Assembly (NCBI GenBank): GCA_963277665.1
Contig: OY728120.1
Coordinates: 944,557,195 to 944,621,194, forward strand
Length of the DNA: 64,000 bases
Reading direction: 5' to 3'
DNA from: Viscum album
Taxonomy: Eukaryota; Streptophyta; Magnoliopsida; Santalales; Viscaceae
Below, one piece after another: positions 22,781 through 35,629 of this stretch (positions within the stretch are counted from its first letter, which is position 1; each line of letters opens with the position of its first letter). A program made the position numbers and the translations under genes. The notes beneath the pieces were generated by a model. The model had not been told where the DNA came from. It saw only the letters and a program-made list of their open reading frames with translations, and did not search any database.

Positions 22781-24512
22781 CAAACAGTTTTCTATTATTC
22801 ATGTTTTTCTAGTTTCCTATAGTTTTTACACTGTAACATTTTATTTGATGTAAAATTATTTTAACACCATCTTTAATGGTTTTGGAGCCTTTTAAAAGCG
22901 TATCTAACTTCTAAAAACCTGAAGCTTCCTTTGAATTACTAACCATGTGATCTTGGTAAATATTCCCCTTCAATGGCTTTTAAAAAAATACCACCACCAG
23001 TGATTTAGGAATTGGCCTTTCTAAAGATGATATCCTCTCTTCCTTGTGTTCTCTAATTTTCTCTTGGTTCAGCCCAACATTTCTTCCCTAAGGAGTCATA
23101 CCATGTAGTATATCTTTTAGATCACATTTCCATGGAGGCTTCTTCCTACTTCTTCCATGCCACCTATTTTGGCACAATAAGGAAGTGCTGATCATATGTT
23201 CTATGAGGTAGGGATTCCTTCATCTCTATTTTAATTTTTTATCATGTGGTGTGGGTGTATGAATGTCTCCCTTATGAAGATAGTATAATACCAAATAAAT
23301 AAAGATGTGTAAATCAGTTTAGTGATCAACATGAAGGGCTGGGGGAAAGTGACTTATATTCTGCTTTGTTTTCTATTGATATTGTGATCTGTATGGGCTA
23401 TATGCCTACTAAAAACCATGGACATTGATGGTATCTCTGTTTTCACATGTGATGGATTGTGAATGATTTTTTTGTTCTTTTGTTTAATGATTTTAAAAAA
23501 TTATATATGAATATTTTTATCGACTTACCCTCAGCTAATAAATGGATGGACCAAGATAAAACAATTTTCTATGATAATATCTGAAGTTAAGAAATGGAAT
23601 TAAAGAATATACGACTTACTAAATCTGAATATTTTTCGTTTTGTGTGTGTTTTGGGGTGGTTGTGATCACCTTTATTTTTTTGGGATGTTTTAGAAGGCG
23701 TAATGGAATCTCAAGTTGAGAGATTGATTTCTTATAGAATGGATGGGTAGTTTTGTGAAGTTGGTATATAATCAGGATGTAATATGATGTGTTACTAAGT
23801 GTGGCTGTGAGTTGGGAGTTTACTCTATTGAGAGGATGTATTGAGCGGAATGACTTTGAAAAATGATGATGGAAATGGTCAGTATGGGTAATTCTCAAAG
23901 AGTTTCTCCATGAGTTGCATGAAGAATGCTTCACCCTGTGTCTTGGGATCGATGTGTGTTACGCGTGTTAAAAGGAGTGGAAATATTAAGTGGGTTAATT
24001 TTCCATGTATCTTATTCCTCTGTGTTACTTGTGATCTATGACTTGTTGTGTTCTAACTTGGTAGTTTCCCAAATAGTGATAGAATGAATAAGTTAATAGT
24101 TAACGAAGAACAAAAATTGGTTAATTGAATTTCATGGGTGTATCAATTTAGATTATGGAATTTTTTGAAGTTACTTTCATTTATCAACTTTATATGTTAC
24201 CATCATTAATCTTGATAACTAAATTTATAGGTAGCATCAATGTTGGAATTTTTATGGGGTGGTTGGTTGTTTAGAAACCCATAGCTTGGGCTTAAGTGTT
24301 TGGTATTATAAATGTATACTTGTATTTTCCTTGTTATTTGTATACACAACCCAATCTAGTTAAGAACCATGTTCCAAACACCCCCATTATCACAGGGAGG
24401 GTGTCATTCCCAAAAATCCTGGTAGGATAATTGATGGATGACCACCCACTCTTCCCTACTCTATCTTCTAGGTGGTGATAGCCCAAGATTCTTTAGGTAG
24501 GTTGTAGTTGAG

Positions 24513-24780
24513 AGGCCCAGGTGTGGGAGAATGCTTTTTTTCTTTCCCAGGTGTCTTGAGGATGATATGTGTTGTGCTTTACCGTGTGTCTTCAAGATGA
24601 GGTGTTGTTTGTGGCCTAGGTGTCTACGGTTGGGATGTGATGTGGTATGTGGCCCAGGTGTCTACAGGCGAGATGTGGTTGTGTGGCCCAAGTGTGTGAG
24701 AGTGGGATGTGTTGAGCTTTGTTTTCCTAAGTGATGTAACTAGATATGAGGACTAGGTGTGTGTAGGTGGGTTTTACTGT
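24513..24780 (+). repeat. ~35-bp minisatellite in Tekay A 3' LTR
   Basis: Units such as GGCCCAGGTGTCTACAGGCG repeat about eight times, equivalent to 15991-16260 in the 5' LTR. Confidence 0.8.
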
Positions 24781-25468
24781 GATACTTTTGGAAGATGTGG
24801 GATCACCATGATGTTTTCCATTAGGGTGTGGGAATGGATAATCAGCGGAAAAGTGGTATGGGGCACCCTATCATCGATGTGATTAATATATTACATTACT
24901 TGACTAGTGTTATTTGGAGATCATTCCTTGGTGAGGTAGGGATGGTTAGTATGCCTTGTTACGTGTTTTTGGTCCTAATATTTTCTCATGGGATCCATAT
25001 TATGTATCTCTCACTTATGCACGATAGACCTAGGTTTTTTATACTAATTATACTTGTATTTTCACCCTAGATACATAAAATTTTTTCAAGTTTCTAGGTG
25101 GGCTACATGGACCTTGATAGACATTACTAGCTTATACTTTGGGATAGTTGTCATGTTGCTACTTATTTTTTTTTGGTTTTTTACCTTGGAGTTTTTATTG
25201 CATCTGTATCAATTTTATTTTAAACATGAATGTGGTTTGATTTTTTATTTCTTTTATATATATTTATTGGAGTTTTTTACGGTTGATTCATATTATCTTC
25301 TAATATCATTTTTATAATGGGTAATTCCTCCCATATTGTGAGATCTTTGTACCCTTACTACATGACACCACCCTGGGGCCTACTAGAGGTGGGACTTGGG
25401 GGTAATTATCTCTCTTCCTTCATTTCCATCTTAGGAGGGGCATCCTTAGAGGTAGGGGTGTCATAACA

Positions 25469-25473
25469 CCAAG
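25469..25473 (+). repeat. Target site duplication (right) of Tekay A
   Basis: CCAAG, identical to 5297-5301. Confidence 0.85.
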
Positions 25474-27450
25474 TATGACCAACTCCTTCCTTCAAACAAA
25501 TTTTTCTACGATTTAATAATAAAATTGAGTTATCATGATTTTAGAAACATTTAAGATAATCAAATCACCATTACACATTATAATGTTACTTTATTCAATC
25601 AAAAAAACATTTCTTCAACTTCTCCAAGAAATATTTCCTATAAATGCATATTGACATATTGAAAAAAATGAATATGAGATACTTTTGGCACAAAAATATT
25701 AACCATATATATATATGTTAAATAATTATAATCTTTTTTATTATTATGAAATTAATAATTAGTTTAATATTAATATTTTTTTGACCTATGGACATGGGAA
25801 GGAAATACTAGAGTCAGAGGTCCACTATGGTAATGGTCAAGATCCTAACCATGCCCAAAGGACTTCCTTTTAAACATAAAGCTATATTAGAGTTCCTAAA
25901 CACAACCATATTTCTTCTCCGACATGCTATATCCATAGTCTGGGGCCCAATAATGGCCACATGCTAGTTGGGACACCCAATGTCCATGCTTGGAGACTGA
26001 AATTAGGCTATATGGGATTTCTTATGCCCTTTCCATGGGATATAATATCCTTTAACTAGTGTGAAAAACCTATATCCAAGGTAATTATCCTTACTATGAC
26101 TATAAGGGAATGTTTGTAGAATAAATTTACAGTAATATTTTTTTTTACAGAGGATGGGTGTCTAATGTTTGTGAAAATATTACCAAAAGATGTGGATTAT
26201 CTTGCAGTTTGAGCTCATTAATTTATTTTGTAATGATTCCACAATTTATTCCATCATCATCATATGTACTAGTGTACAACTCAACTGAATCCTTTTTTCT
26301 CTCCCCAAAATATTCCAATCCTACATCCTATACATCATCCACCATGGAAATAAATTATTAGATGAATTTGACAAATCAATGTGGTGGGTGGTAATGTTAA
26401 ATTCATTTTCAATAAAATTAGAATGAAATCTGTTCAATAAAATATTATATCCCTTAATTGTATTAGAGTTTAAATATTTTGTATAGATTAGTACATCTTG
26501 GAGTTGGGTTGTCATATATGGAATAAGGTACTCAATATACACCATATTCTCTTGAAATTAAATGACTTCAATGGTTTCTTCCTTTAAATAAAATTAGATG
26601 TTGAGAGGATCTTATTTTTTATTCTCAAATACGAGATAATCAATTAACTTTTTATCTTATAAAAAGTATGTACAATATTTATCAAAACCATTTTAATCTC
26701 CCACATGTATATAATTTGGAATTTCTGCTTCATGAACCTCTTCTAACAATGTTTAAAAAAGGTCGAATGATAGATCATTAGGTTTTTACCTCTTAGCCTC
26801 ATCAAGTTATTCATTTATGAATTTAGGTTTTAGAAGGTATATCTATTCTTCAAATTGTTTTTTATTCCTAAGATAAAGATTTTAACTCCTAAAGAGAAGT
26901 GGATAGGATCTTCATTTTATTACTCAGTTATTCCTTTATTCTGAAATTTTATTTCACTTGAAACTTTAATTATTTTTCCTCATTAGACTCAACATCCAAC
27001 CATGAATATTAAAAAAACTAAAAATTCCATCTTTACTAATGGAATAAAAGTTATGAAATAAAGTTATGTTTTTATTTTTTCAAGAACAAGGCATGAATGA
27101 TATTGACCTTATTAGAAATAGAACTTAATTAATAGATGTATTTTCTTTCTTTAATCCCATTAAATATTTTTTAACTAGAAATTCACCATAGTGGTTCACC
27201 TTAAGTAATTCTATTTAGGTGGCCACTCAAAAAACACTAAATTTCTATTATAACAATTTATAAACAAAAATATAATACAAATATAAATATTGATATAAGG
27301 GGGGGTTTGAAATACGAAAGTGATATATATGTTTATAAATGAAAATGAAAATAAAAATTCACAACAAAAATAAATACACAAAGAATTTAGTATGAAATAA
27401 TGTTACTATCCTCCTTGGGAGTTCACATAAATTGGATTATTATTATTTAA
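25474..27450. other. AT-rich spacer between Tekay A and Tekay B
   Basis: About 2 kb with no recognised coding, LTR or RNA feature. Reading frames are at most about 75 codons and show no motif. The original insertion targets of both elements lie at its ends. Confidence 0.6.
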
Positions 27451-30400
27451 TGTAAATGTATTTATTTTCCTTGGGCCTTCATCATTTATTTCAATGATGT
27501 TTCTTAGTGGTTTTTTATTTTGGTTTTATTTCTGGAAATTTTAGTTAAAATGGTTTTGGAAACAATAAGTGTTTTATTCAATTGATATTTATTCATGACA
27601 TTTATATGTTTTAAAAAAAATTATAAAATATTATAAAATACGGCTTATAGTTTTTTTATATTCATAAGAATCCACTTTTCCATTAATTAATAAGTTTGAT
27701 TCATTAAGAATTTAAATATTTTATGGAAAAACATACCCTTACATAGGACCCACTACATATGAAATGGTAAGGTTGTTTATATAAAGGATTTATAAGGGTA
27801 AGATCAAGATACCTTTATGTGAGCCTTGGAATAGTGCTGCGTAAGGGTAAAACATGTTACCCTTATGTGGAATACCTTCCATGAATAAGGGTATGGTAGA
27901 ATTTTCAATGCATGGGTAAGGGTAACCTAATGATACCCTTATGTGAGCCCTTTCATATCACTGCATAAGGGTAATCCATGTTACCCACATGAAAACTACC
28001 TACCGTGCATAAAGGTAAGGAGAAATTTTCAAATATTATATAAGGGTAAGATTAAGTTACCATTACTTGATCATTTTGAAATAATCATATAAGGATAAAC
28101 AAGTTACTTATATGTAGAGCCCCTAACTTTCATATAGGTCGCATTTGTACCATATTTTCCTATTTTTTATCTACTTCATCAACCTATAACAATTCACACA
28201 CGTTTTTCCATGATATTAAACTCTAAAATAAAGTAAGTAATTACTTTTTATTATTTTAATTATTTATAACTCATTTTTAGAAGACTTTGTTTGATACATA
28301 ATTATGTTCCCATTTGTGAACAAATCATTGAGAAAAAATAAACGGGGGTTTCAATGTTGATTTTTCAGAATAATATTTTCTACTATTTTGAATTACCTAA
28401 AACCTTATAGAATTTTTATTTTTATTTATTTTCCTCTCATATAAAAGACCATAAGACCCTATCTTAAAGTAAAAAATCTTTAGATATTTGCAGGATCTCT
28501 TCCTTTACAATCTCTTGCCAATGACAAACCATATCTCTCCTCCATTCTTAGGCTACAATGTTTCCCAAGGTGAAAATACTAGGCCTGAGATACACTAATT
28601 CAATTATTATTTAATGTGAAATTGTAAAGTCAACATGCATTAATATTTTGGATAGATGTGGAATTAACCATAGTAAAGATTAAACTAAAATAAATAGAGA
28701 TATAGTTTATGGATTTTAGCAATCACATGTCTATTTGCACCATGATAATGGATTGCCTCTTTTTTTTCTAGATAGTGTGTTTTATATATTTATGCTTATT
28801 TTATAATATTTAATTTGATGAAAATGGTTAAAAAAAAATAAATCTAGTAATGTTTTATGCCTAAATAATTAACAGGGTATGTTTTATAAACCACTGTTCA
28901 TATAATTTGATAGAAATAAAATTGATGCTTAACAAATGTTTGATTAATTTTTTCTTCCATATGTAAATAAAATTGGATAAATAACATGAAGGTACAAGTT
29001 CCTATTACATTAAATGATTATTGGAATTCTAAATGAAATGTTATTCCTTAATGTGTAATGAAACTGGGAGTTATTATAGGATGCATGTTAAAATAATTCT
29101 TAGCTTTAATAGATGACCCCATAGGTTACTTGTGGTTATAAAATGAGTTATATGAATTGGTAAATCGAAGATGGTAAAAAAATGGAAGCTTTATAATGTT
29201 AAATGTTTGGAGAAGAGTGAGACCATTTGTGTGAAATGGATCGATGCCTTGATTCCAGGGCACAAATTCCGTATTGACCCTATTTTTTATTTGCTTCCTT
29301 GTGTGTTCACTCTAAATCTGAGACTCTATATAAAATGAGAGTGAGACTAGAAAAATTTATAGTTATAAATATATGCATATGGTAGGCCTAGGGTTGTGGA
29401 AACACCTGATTCCTCTGATGGTGATATGTATGGTGATATGCATGATGGTGTTAGGGATGAAACCCAGATTTATAGAATGGGTAGAATAAGGGATTACCAA
29501 TTTCTCTGTTGAAAGTTGTATGCTTTCTAAATAATATTATAATTTTAAGTTTGGATAAATGGGTAACTTATTTACCTACATTACTTTCCCCACTACTTGA
29601 GGCAAATAGTTGTTCTTGGTTACACATATATTTAATGCTATTTTAGGATGTTTCCTCAACTACCTGGAATTATGGAATGATAAATATTAATAAATGTTTT
29701 AACTCATGGGGTTGGTGTTTAAATGGAATGAAAATATTGATAATATTGAGAATACATGGAATTGGTTATATTATGACCAAAGGGTATGTACATCAATTTT
29801 TGGTCAATGAAATGTGAATAAAATAATGTAAATTTATAGATAATTAATTAATTGACATAAAGTGAAATGATAAAATGAAATAATTAATTAAATGGAACTC
29901 TGTGAAAGATTGTGTTCTTATAGGATATCTAGTTCTTAGTAGTTGATGTTGGGTTTCCCATATAAGATAGATGTAGTTGATCATAAGAATAGGTTAATTC
30001 CTATAGTATAGTTATGAGAAATATTATATTTTCTATATTTTTTTATTTCATACACTTACCCACCTATATTGATAGGGTGATGAACACCTAGTGTACTTTG
30101 GATGGTTTTTTCGATAACATCTAGGTTGGTGAAGAATGTATGGGTTAATACCCCCTCTATCCTCTCTCTCTTCTCCTGGTATAATTATATACTATAATTC
30201 ATGGTGGATACCATTCCCCATATATGTGTGTAGAATTTTGTGATGCCTTATGGTTATTTCACACACAGTATCTCCGTATATAGTATGTTGTGTATTATAA
30301 TAGATATGATGTGTATGGGATTGGATGTCTTGAGGTATAATATATGAAATATAGGATATGGTGTCTCATTAAAACTTATTAGTTACTATTTATGGATGTG

Positions 30401-31158
30401 GATGGGATGATGAGAAACTATGATGCAGATGAAACCTTTTATGATACTTTAGCCTAAGTGTCGTCGAGATGGAAAACCTTTGAAGAGAGATTGATCTAGA
30501 ATTGTGACATTGGGGAAGAGTAGAAAACTAGTGGGGAAGTAGTTTTGGGGTACCTTATTTTTATATTATATTATATATTCACTTGTATGTGACACATACT
30601 GAGAAATAGACATGTTATGGTTGGAAACTTAGCATACCTATTTCTTTGAAGAGTTTGCCTCACTTTTTTTATTAATATTAAGTATCTTTTCATTATTGTT
30701 TTCATTAGAGTCTCCATAGAGGATCCTACTGAGTATACCTATTATACTCACCCTACTTATATATAAACTATTTTAATGTTATAATGATCATATTGTAGAT
30801 TTGATTGGATATTATTATCATGGGATTTGTTAAAGAGATTTTTGGATTTGAGGTCACTAGTGAGTTTTTCTTTTATTACTTGTAGTTTCCATTACAGTTT
30901 TTCATGTTTATATGACATTACATGCATGTACATGGGATATTTAAATTTTTATCTTGAGTAAGAGTTTTTGGGTGTTTATATCTTTTATCTTGTATCTCAC
31001 ATATTACTGTGCAATGCCTCCAAACTGAGTGTATGATATACCCTTGGTACTTTTTTCCAACTTGTGTCTTATTAGAGGAGAGACTCAAGCGTCATTATCT
31101 CCCATATCTCATTTCTAGCCCAAGAGGGGTAGCTTTGGGGGGGAGGGTGTTTATGAAA
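27451..31158 (+). repeat. Tekay B 5' LTR
   Basis: It begins TGTAAATGTATT with a CTTGGGCCTTCAT segment like the Tekay A start. It ends in GGGGGGAGGGTGTTTATGAAA, aligned with the Tekay A LTR end. The region near 30750 (ACTCACCCTACTTATATATAAACTATTTT) parallels the CTCACCCTAATAATATAAAA block of Tekay A. A 124-bp tandem repeat lies inside. Confidence 0.75.
27791..28126 (+). repeat. 124-bp tandem repeat in the Tekay B 5' LTR
   Basis: AAGGGTAAG/C anchors lie at 27794, 27918 and 28042, exactly 124 bp apart, giving about 2.7 units. Each unit holds opposing AAGGGTA and TACCCTT segments that can pair, with GTGAGCC and ATGTTACCC spacers. The truncated 3' LTR has only about one unit near 46420-46560. Confidence 0.8.
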
Positions 31159-31358
31159 GAGTATTATTTGAGGTTCATTATGAGGGATATGATATAGTTT
31201 GGAGTTAGGAACATGTGAGGAATGAATGGGTTGGTAGGGAAATGATGTTAGATGAGTTTAGTAAATGATATAAATGGTGGAGACCGACTGAGACATCAGT
31301 ATTTTGGGCCCCATGTGAACTAATATATAGGACTTTAATTTTACTAAGTATAAGTACC
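31159..31358 (+). other. Tekay B leader, first part
   Basis: The start parallels the Tekay A leader (TTTGGAGTTAGGAACA). It runs up to the Tekay C insertion and continues at 43568, where GGGATAGAGACCTTGGAAAG matches the Tekay A leader text GGTAGAGACCCTAGGAAAG. Confidence 0.65.
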
Positions 31359-32366
31359 TGACCATAAAAATTACATAATATTGAATTAAATGAATAATTC
31401 ACATTGAGGATCATTTCAGGTTTATAGTTTTAGAGAATTAGGACATAACTATTACATCTCAAAAGATTATAAGTAGACACTTCTACACAGTTTCCATTTT
31501 TTTTCATAAAATAAAAACTATTGAAAAAAAGAGTCATTTCTAGTTCTAGGTTTTAGAGAACATGACTTTTCCTTGATCCCCTCCATGACCATATTTATCT
31601 TTAAGTCCGGTGAAAAAATTTCAAAACTTGGGATGAGCATAAAAATCTCAGTAAGCGTTATAAAACAAAGAATGAAAACATTTGTTCATAAATACAAAAA
31701 AAACATGAACTCTTTTACTTAAATCCTTAAATAATAATATTTATGAATTACACATAGAAATCGTATATCATAAATGTAACTTGTTGCATCCATAACATAC
31801 TTACATTGTAGCTATGACAACTACATAGGGAGTTACTTTGGAATACCCATCATAGTATATTCCCTAAATCTCTTAGGAGAAAAATCCACGTTTATCTCCA
31901 TCATGTTACCCAATGCATTGGAGATCTATCTTGGGCTCACTATCCATAGGTATATCATGGAACCACCTGTATTCATAAATAATTCCCAAGAACCATAACA
32001 TGATCATAACACATAACATAAGTAAAAAGGAAAGATCGCATTTCCACATTTCAATAAAAAAATATCATTTCAATATATTGAACTAATAAATAAATTATCA
32101 AAATCATTTTCAATACCAAAATACGTAAAAAGAGTATATGGTATTTATTTTTCCTTTTAAAAACATTACAGCTTGTTAAGGAAGCCAAAGATCAAATAAT
32201 ACTCACGGCGGCGGAAAGCTCGTTGTCACCACTTACATAAAAAAAACATTCCTTGTTGTTGTTTAGTAAAATTCTTCGTATAAAAAGATTCCCTTTCAAT
32301 GAAATGAAAATTAAAAAGGGTTTATACCCTGTATAAAATAAAGTCATCTATAAAACTAAATACGCT

Positions 32367-32435
32367 TCAATGAAAGGAGATTGAGACGAAGTCCCTTACC
32401 TCGTGTCCGACTTGACTCGATCGTTCTTTAATCTC
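32367..32435 (-). promoter_or_regulatory. 69-bp block identical between the two Tekay C LTRs
   Basis: The block is letter-for-letter identical to 40802-40870 although surrounding LTR sequence differs at many positions. On the minus strand it contains GAGGTAAG, a splice-donor-like core, and it keeps five CpGs (in CGAGTC, CGATCG, CGGACACG and others) in an otherwise CpG-poor LTR. A role in the transcribed leader is inference. Confidence 0.6.
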
Positions 32436-32727
32436 TTGAATAATAAACTAAAGTTAATTTATACCTTCTCAAGAACCTTTTTCATGTTTATGGTTCCTTT
32501 TATATCACTTATTACCATGTTATAAACATTATCTAATCATTCAATTTAATAATGGTCATTTGATCGATATTTGGTACTCGAGTCAAAAATGAACAACTTA
32601 TATTTACAAGTTGTCCAAGTGGTTAATATTCCATTATATCCAGAATTATATTCATGATTTAGAAATCATATGTACCATATATATCCAGTACATATATGTA
32701 TTTATAATAGTACATAACATTTGGAGG

Positions 32728-32803
32728 TAAGAAATGAAATGCACCATTCATGGAGATGGTAAGCCGTACATATGCATGAACGCTACATTCATTTCTATTT
32801 CTT
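32728..32803. repeat. Inverted repeat (possible stem-loop) in Tekay C left LTR
   Basis: AAGAAATGAAATG faces CATTTCTATTTCTT, and inside them TTCATG faces CATGAA, so a ~75-bp hairpin is possible. The copy in the other LTR (41162-41239) keeps both arms, with GTTCATG and CATGAAC as inner arms. Confidence 0.6.
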
Positions 32804-35135
32804 ATTTTATTGGAATTAAAACATAATGATACATAGTTATATTATAATTAAAATATAATTTGATATATAATATCATATATAATATCATTAACTCCATCCT
32901 TTTTACGTCCCACATATGGAATTAATGAGTCATATAACAATGAGGGGACAGTAGTCCGCACTTCCTCTAATGAGATTATCACGTTTACCCATAATGGAAA
33001 CCATAAAAGCATGTATTAAATGGAAATTAAAGAATAATAATGAAAACATAAACATAATATATATAATATATAAATACAGTTCCATCATAATGGTCACCAT
33101 GAGAGGCGGTAGGAGATAATCAAACAATCATCATTTGGTGAGGCGTTTGTTTTCCATCCACAGAAACATTATGTTCTTCATCCATTAGATGGAGGTGTAT
33201 GTAAGTGTAGTTAGAATCCTTCTCATAAAAAAATCCTAGTATATTGAAGATACTGGTGTTGTAACAAATTAAAGGAATAAAAATATTTTAGGGGTTGGAG
33301 AAGTAAAATAAAAGAAAATAATTTAAGAGAAACTATTACCTTTAATTTGGGTAACTCCCTTTGGTTTGAACCAAAGAAATTCTTGAGGTGCATTATGACT
33401 AAGGTAAGGATTATAGGAGTAGGAGAGGGTTTTATTGAGATTAATTGGGAATAGTTTGGATGAGCCAAAAGGCTTGAGAGGTGTGAGGAACTGGTTAGAA
33501 GTGGTCTCCTTTTATAAGGGAGAGGAGGGGCTCTTTAGGAATGTGTGAAAAAATTATTTTATTATAAACATATCTTCGATTTCAAAAGATCCAAAAATAA
33601 TTAAATTAAAATATAATATGACTCATATTCTAAATAAAATAATCCAATCAGAATTGGACATGTTTTGGATAATATTTTAATCATTATAATCTTATTTATT
33701 TAAATAATTTATTAAGGAGGGAAATAGTGCATCATTATTGTGTCATAAATAATTTAATGTATTTGATGTATAAAAATTATAAAAAAATACCATGATGTAG
33801 GAAATATTTTTATATTTACAATGAATATTTATAGGCAAAACTATTACTTATATAACACCATATAAAAATTAATTTACTAAAAGATTTTTGTTTATGTCAT
33901 TTTTTCCTTTACATTAAATTAATTAATCTAAAGTGTCATTATCTTTCATAAGTGGCTCCATAGGGTCCCAAAATCGACCCAAAGATGCCCATGGTCAGCC
34001 ATGACTCATAAAATATGGTTTGGACAAGTGTTAAGGTAATTTTGAATTATCATAATAATCTTTTTACCTTGAATTACCTTATTTACCTTTAACCGCGGTA
34101 AATAAAAGTAAAAAATTACTATTCACCAAAATTTATTTTCATCTTATTGAACCACATTTTACTTCTTGATAACAACCATTTATATCGGATTTTCGAAATT
34201 CAATTCATAGAAGCGGTAAAATTTCATTTAAATAGAAAAGTCAGTTTTTTTAACTACTATTAAGTGGTTTCACTATTCATCAAAAATTGAAGTTTTTCAG
34301 AAAAATTCCAAAAATTCAGCCTGAGCTATATTTGATATTCCGAATTCAAAATAATGTTTATTTTTCCAAATTAAAAACATAAAAGTGTCATTAATTAATT
34401 TTAAAATTAATTTCCATTGTTAAAACAAATAGCGTGTTTTTAAGAAACAATAACTATCAAAAGATTGACACTTGTTTATGTCCAATTTTAAACTGAAATT
34501 AATTCCAATGACCAACATTGGATTAAATGGTAAAAATATATTATAATTACACTATAAAAACAATTAAAAAGATAATATATTCTTATAAATAAATTAGATT
34601 GAAAGACACTTTTGAATTAAAATACAATATTTTCACTATTCATTAAAAAATGAACTTTATCGGAAAAATACAAAAAATTTACACAGGGTAAAATTTGATG
34701 TCCCCTTTCTAAAAAAAGATTTTATTTGGTCAATTATAATGTATTAAAGTTACCAAAACTATATTTAATGAGTATTCTCCATTAAAAGGTAGTAAATCGA
34801 CCTTTTAATATAAATTATGCTTAAAATTAGATTCATTCATATTTTAGGCCTCTAACTTTTTTATTGGATAAATGTATATAAATTTAACAAACATGTATAA
34901 TCATATTTTAGTTAGTTTTGTTCATTATCACAAATACAATGGCTAGGAGTTAACTACCATTTAAAATAATAATATTATATTATTAGTGTGCAACCTAAGA
35001 TTTCAATGAAACTCGCTGTTGCGTATCGGGTACACTATCGAACAAAGAATCCTCTTTAATGTAAAATTAATATTTAATTCACAAATATTAATAAATATGA
35101 AAATCGCTTATTCTTCATTTACCTGAGATGTTACA

Positions 35136-35150
35136 TCCTTCCCCCCTTTT
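35136..35150 (-). other. Polypurine tract of Tekay C
   Basis: On the minus strand AAAAGGGGGGAAGGA lies directly before the 3' LTR start TGTAACATC. This all-purine tract is where plus-strand DNA synthesis is primed and it confirms the element's orientation. Confidence 0.88.
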
Positions 35151-35175
35151 GGAAATTACGTCCTCACAATTTTAT

Positions 35176-35625
35176 TCACTTATCAAATAAATGGGGGTGT
35201 TTATCCCTCTTAGCATTTTCAGATTCCCATGTTGCCTCTTCAACCATATGGGTTTTCGACATAACCTTTACCTGGTGAATTACCTTATTTTGCAACACTT
35301 GCTCTCTATGGTCAAGAATATGGACTGGTTGTTCTTTATAAGAGAGATTCTCTTCCAACTGAACTACCTCTGAGCTCAAAACATGAGATGGATCTGGCAT
35401 ATACTTTCTCAACATAAAAACATGAAAAACATGAAAAACATTGTGTACCTGGGATAAACTTGGAGGTAAATCCACTCTGTATGAAACTGATCCAATTTTC
35501 TTGAGGATTTCAAAAGGTCCAATGAACCTCAGACTCAACTTTCCATTCTTACCAAAATGCATCACACTTTTCCATAGAGAAACTTTGAGAAAGACATGAC
35601 CACCCACCTCAAAAGAAAGATCCAT
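35176..35625 (-). pseudogene. Tekay C integrase C-terminus and chromodomain
   Basis: The 149-codon frame carries FEVGGHVFLKVSLW, LRFIGPFEILKKIG and VDLPPSLSQVHNVFHVF, the GPF/Y integrase tail. It is followed by YMPDPSHVL, LSYKEQPVHILDHREQ, VKVMSKTHMVEEATWE and KHPHLF, the chromodomain-type tail of Tekay elements. A small in-frame duplication gives HVFHVF where one HV(F/S) is usual, matching a repeated CATGAAAAA in the DNA. The ATG is internal; the product is the C-terminus of the Pol polyprotein. No stop lies within this frame, although the upstream frame is broken. Confidence 0.85.
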
Positions 35626-35629
35626 CCTC

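Larger units (their letters stand above)
5302..25468 (+). mobile_element. Tekay A: Ty3/gypsy chromovirus (Tekay/Del type), decayed, host of a nested copia
   Basis: The element has two LTRs of about 3.2 kb (5302-6379 plus 14814-16905, and 22268-25468) that begin TGTA. The 3' copy ends in ACA and the 5' copy in ATA. It is bounded by the CCAAG duplication. The internal region (16906-22267) contains, in order, remnants of gag, protease, reverse transcriptase, RNase H, integrase and a chromodomain, all with many stops and frame changes. Long LTRs, this domain order and a C-terminal chromodomain point to the Tekay/Del chromovirus lineage. A SIRE-like copia element sits in the 5' LTR. It is very unlikely to make functional protein. 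Confidence 0.9.
22268..25468 (+). repeat. Tekay A 3' LTR
   Basis: A 3201-bp LTR beginning TGTAGTTGC and ending GTGTCATAACA, followed directly by the CCAAG duplication. It contains the motif array at 22390-22780 and the minisatellite at 24513-24780. It is uninterrupted where the 5' copy carries the copia insertion. Confidence 0.92.
31359..35135 (-). repeat. Tekay C 3' LTR (left)
   Basis: It aligns throughout with 39794-43567. Read on the minus strand it starts TGTAACATCTCAGG at 35135. Marked internal landmarks are the 69-bp identical block at 32367-32435 and an inverted-repeat block at 32728-32803. Confidence 0.9.
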
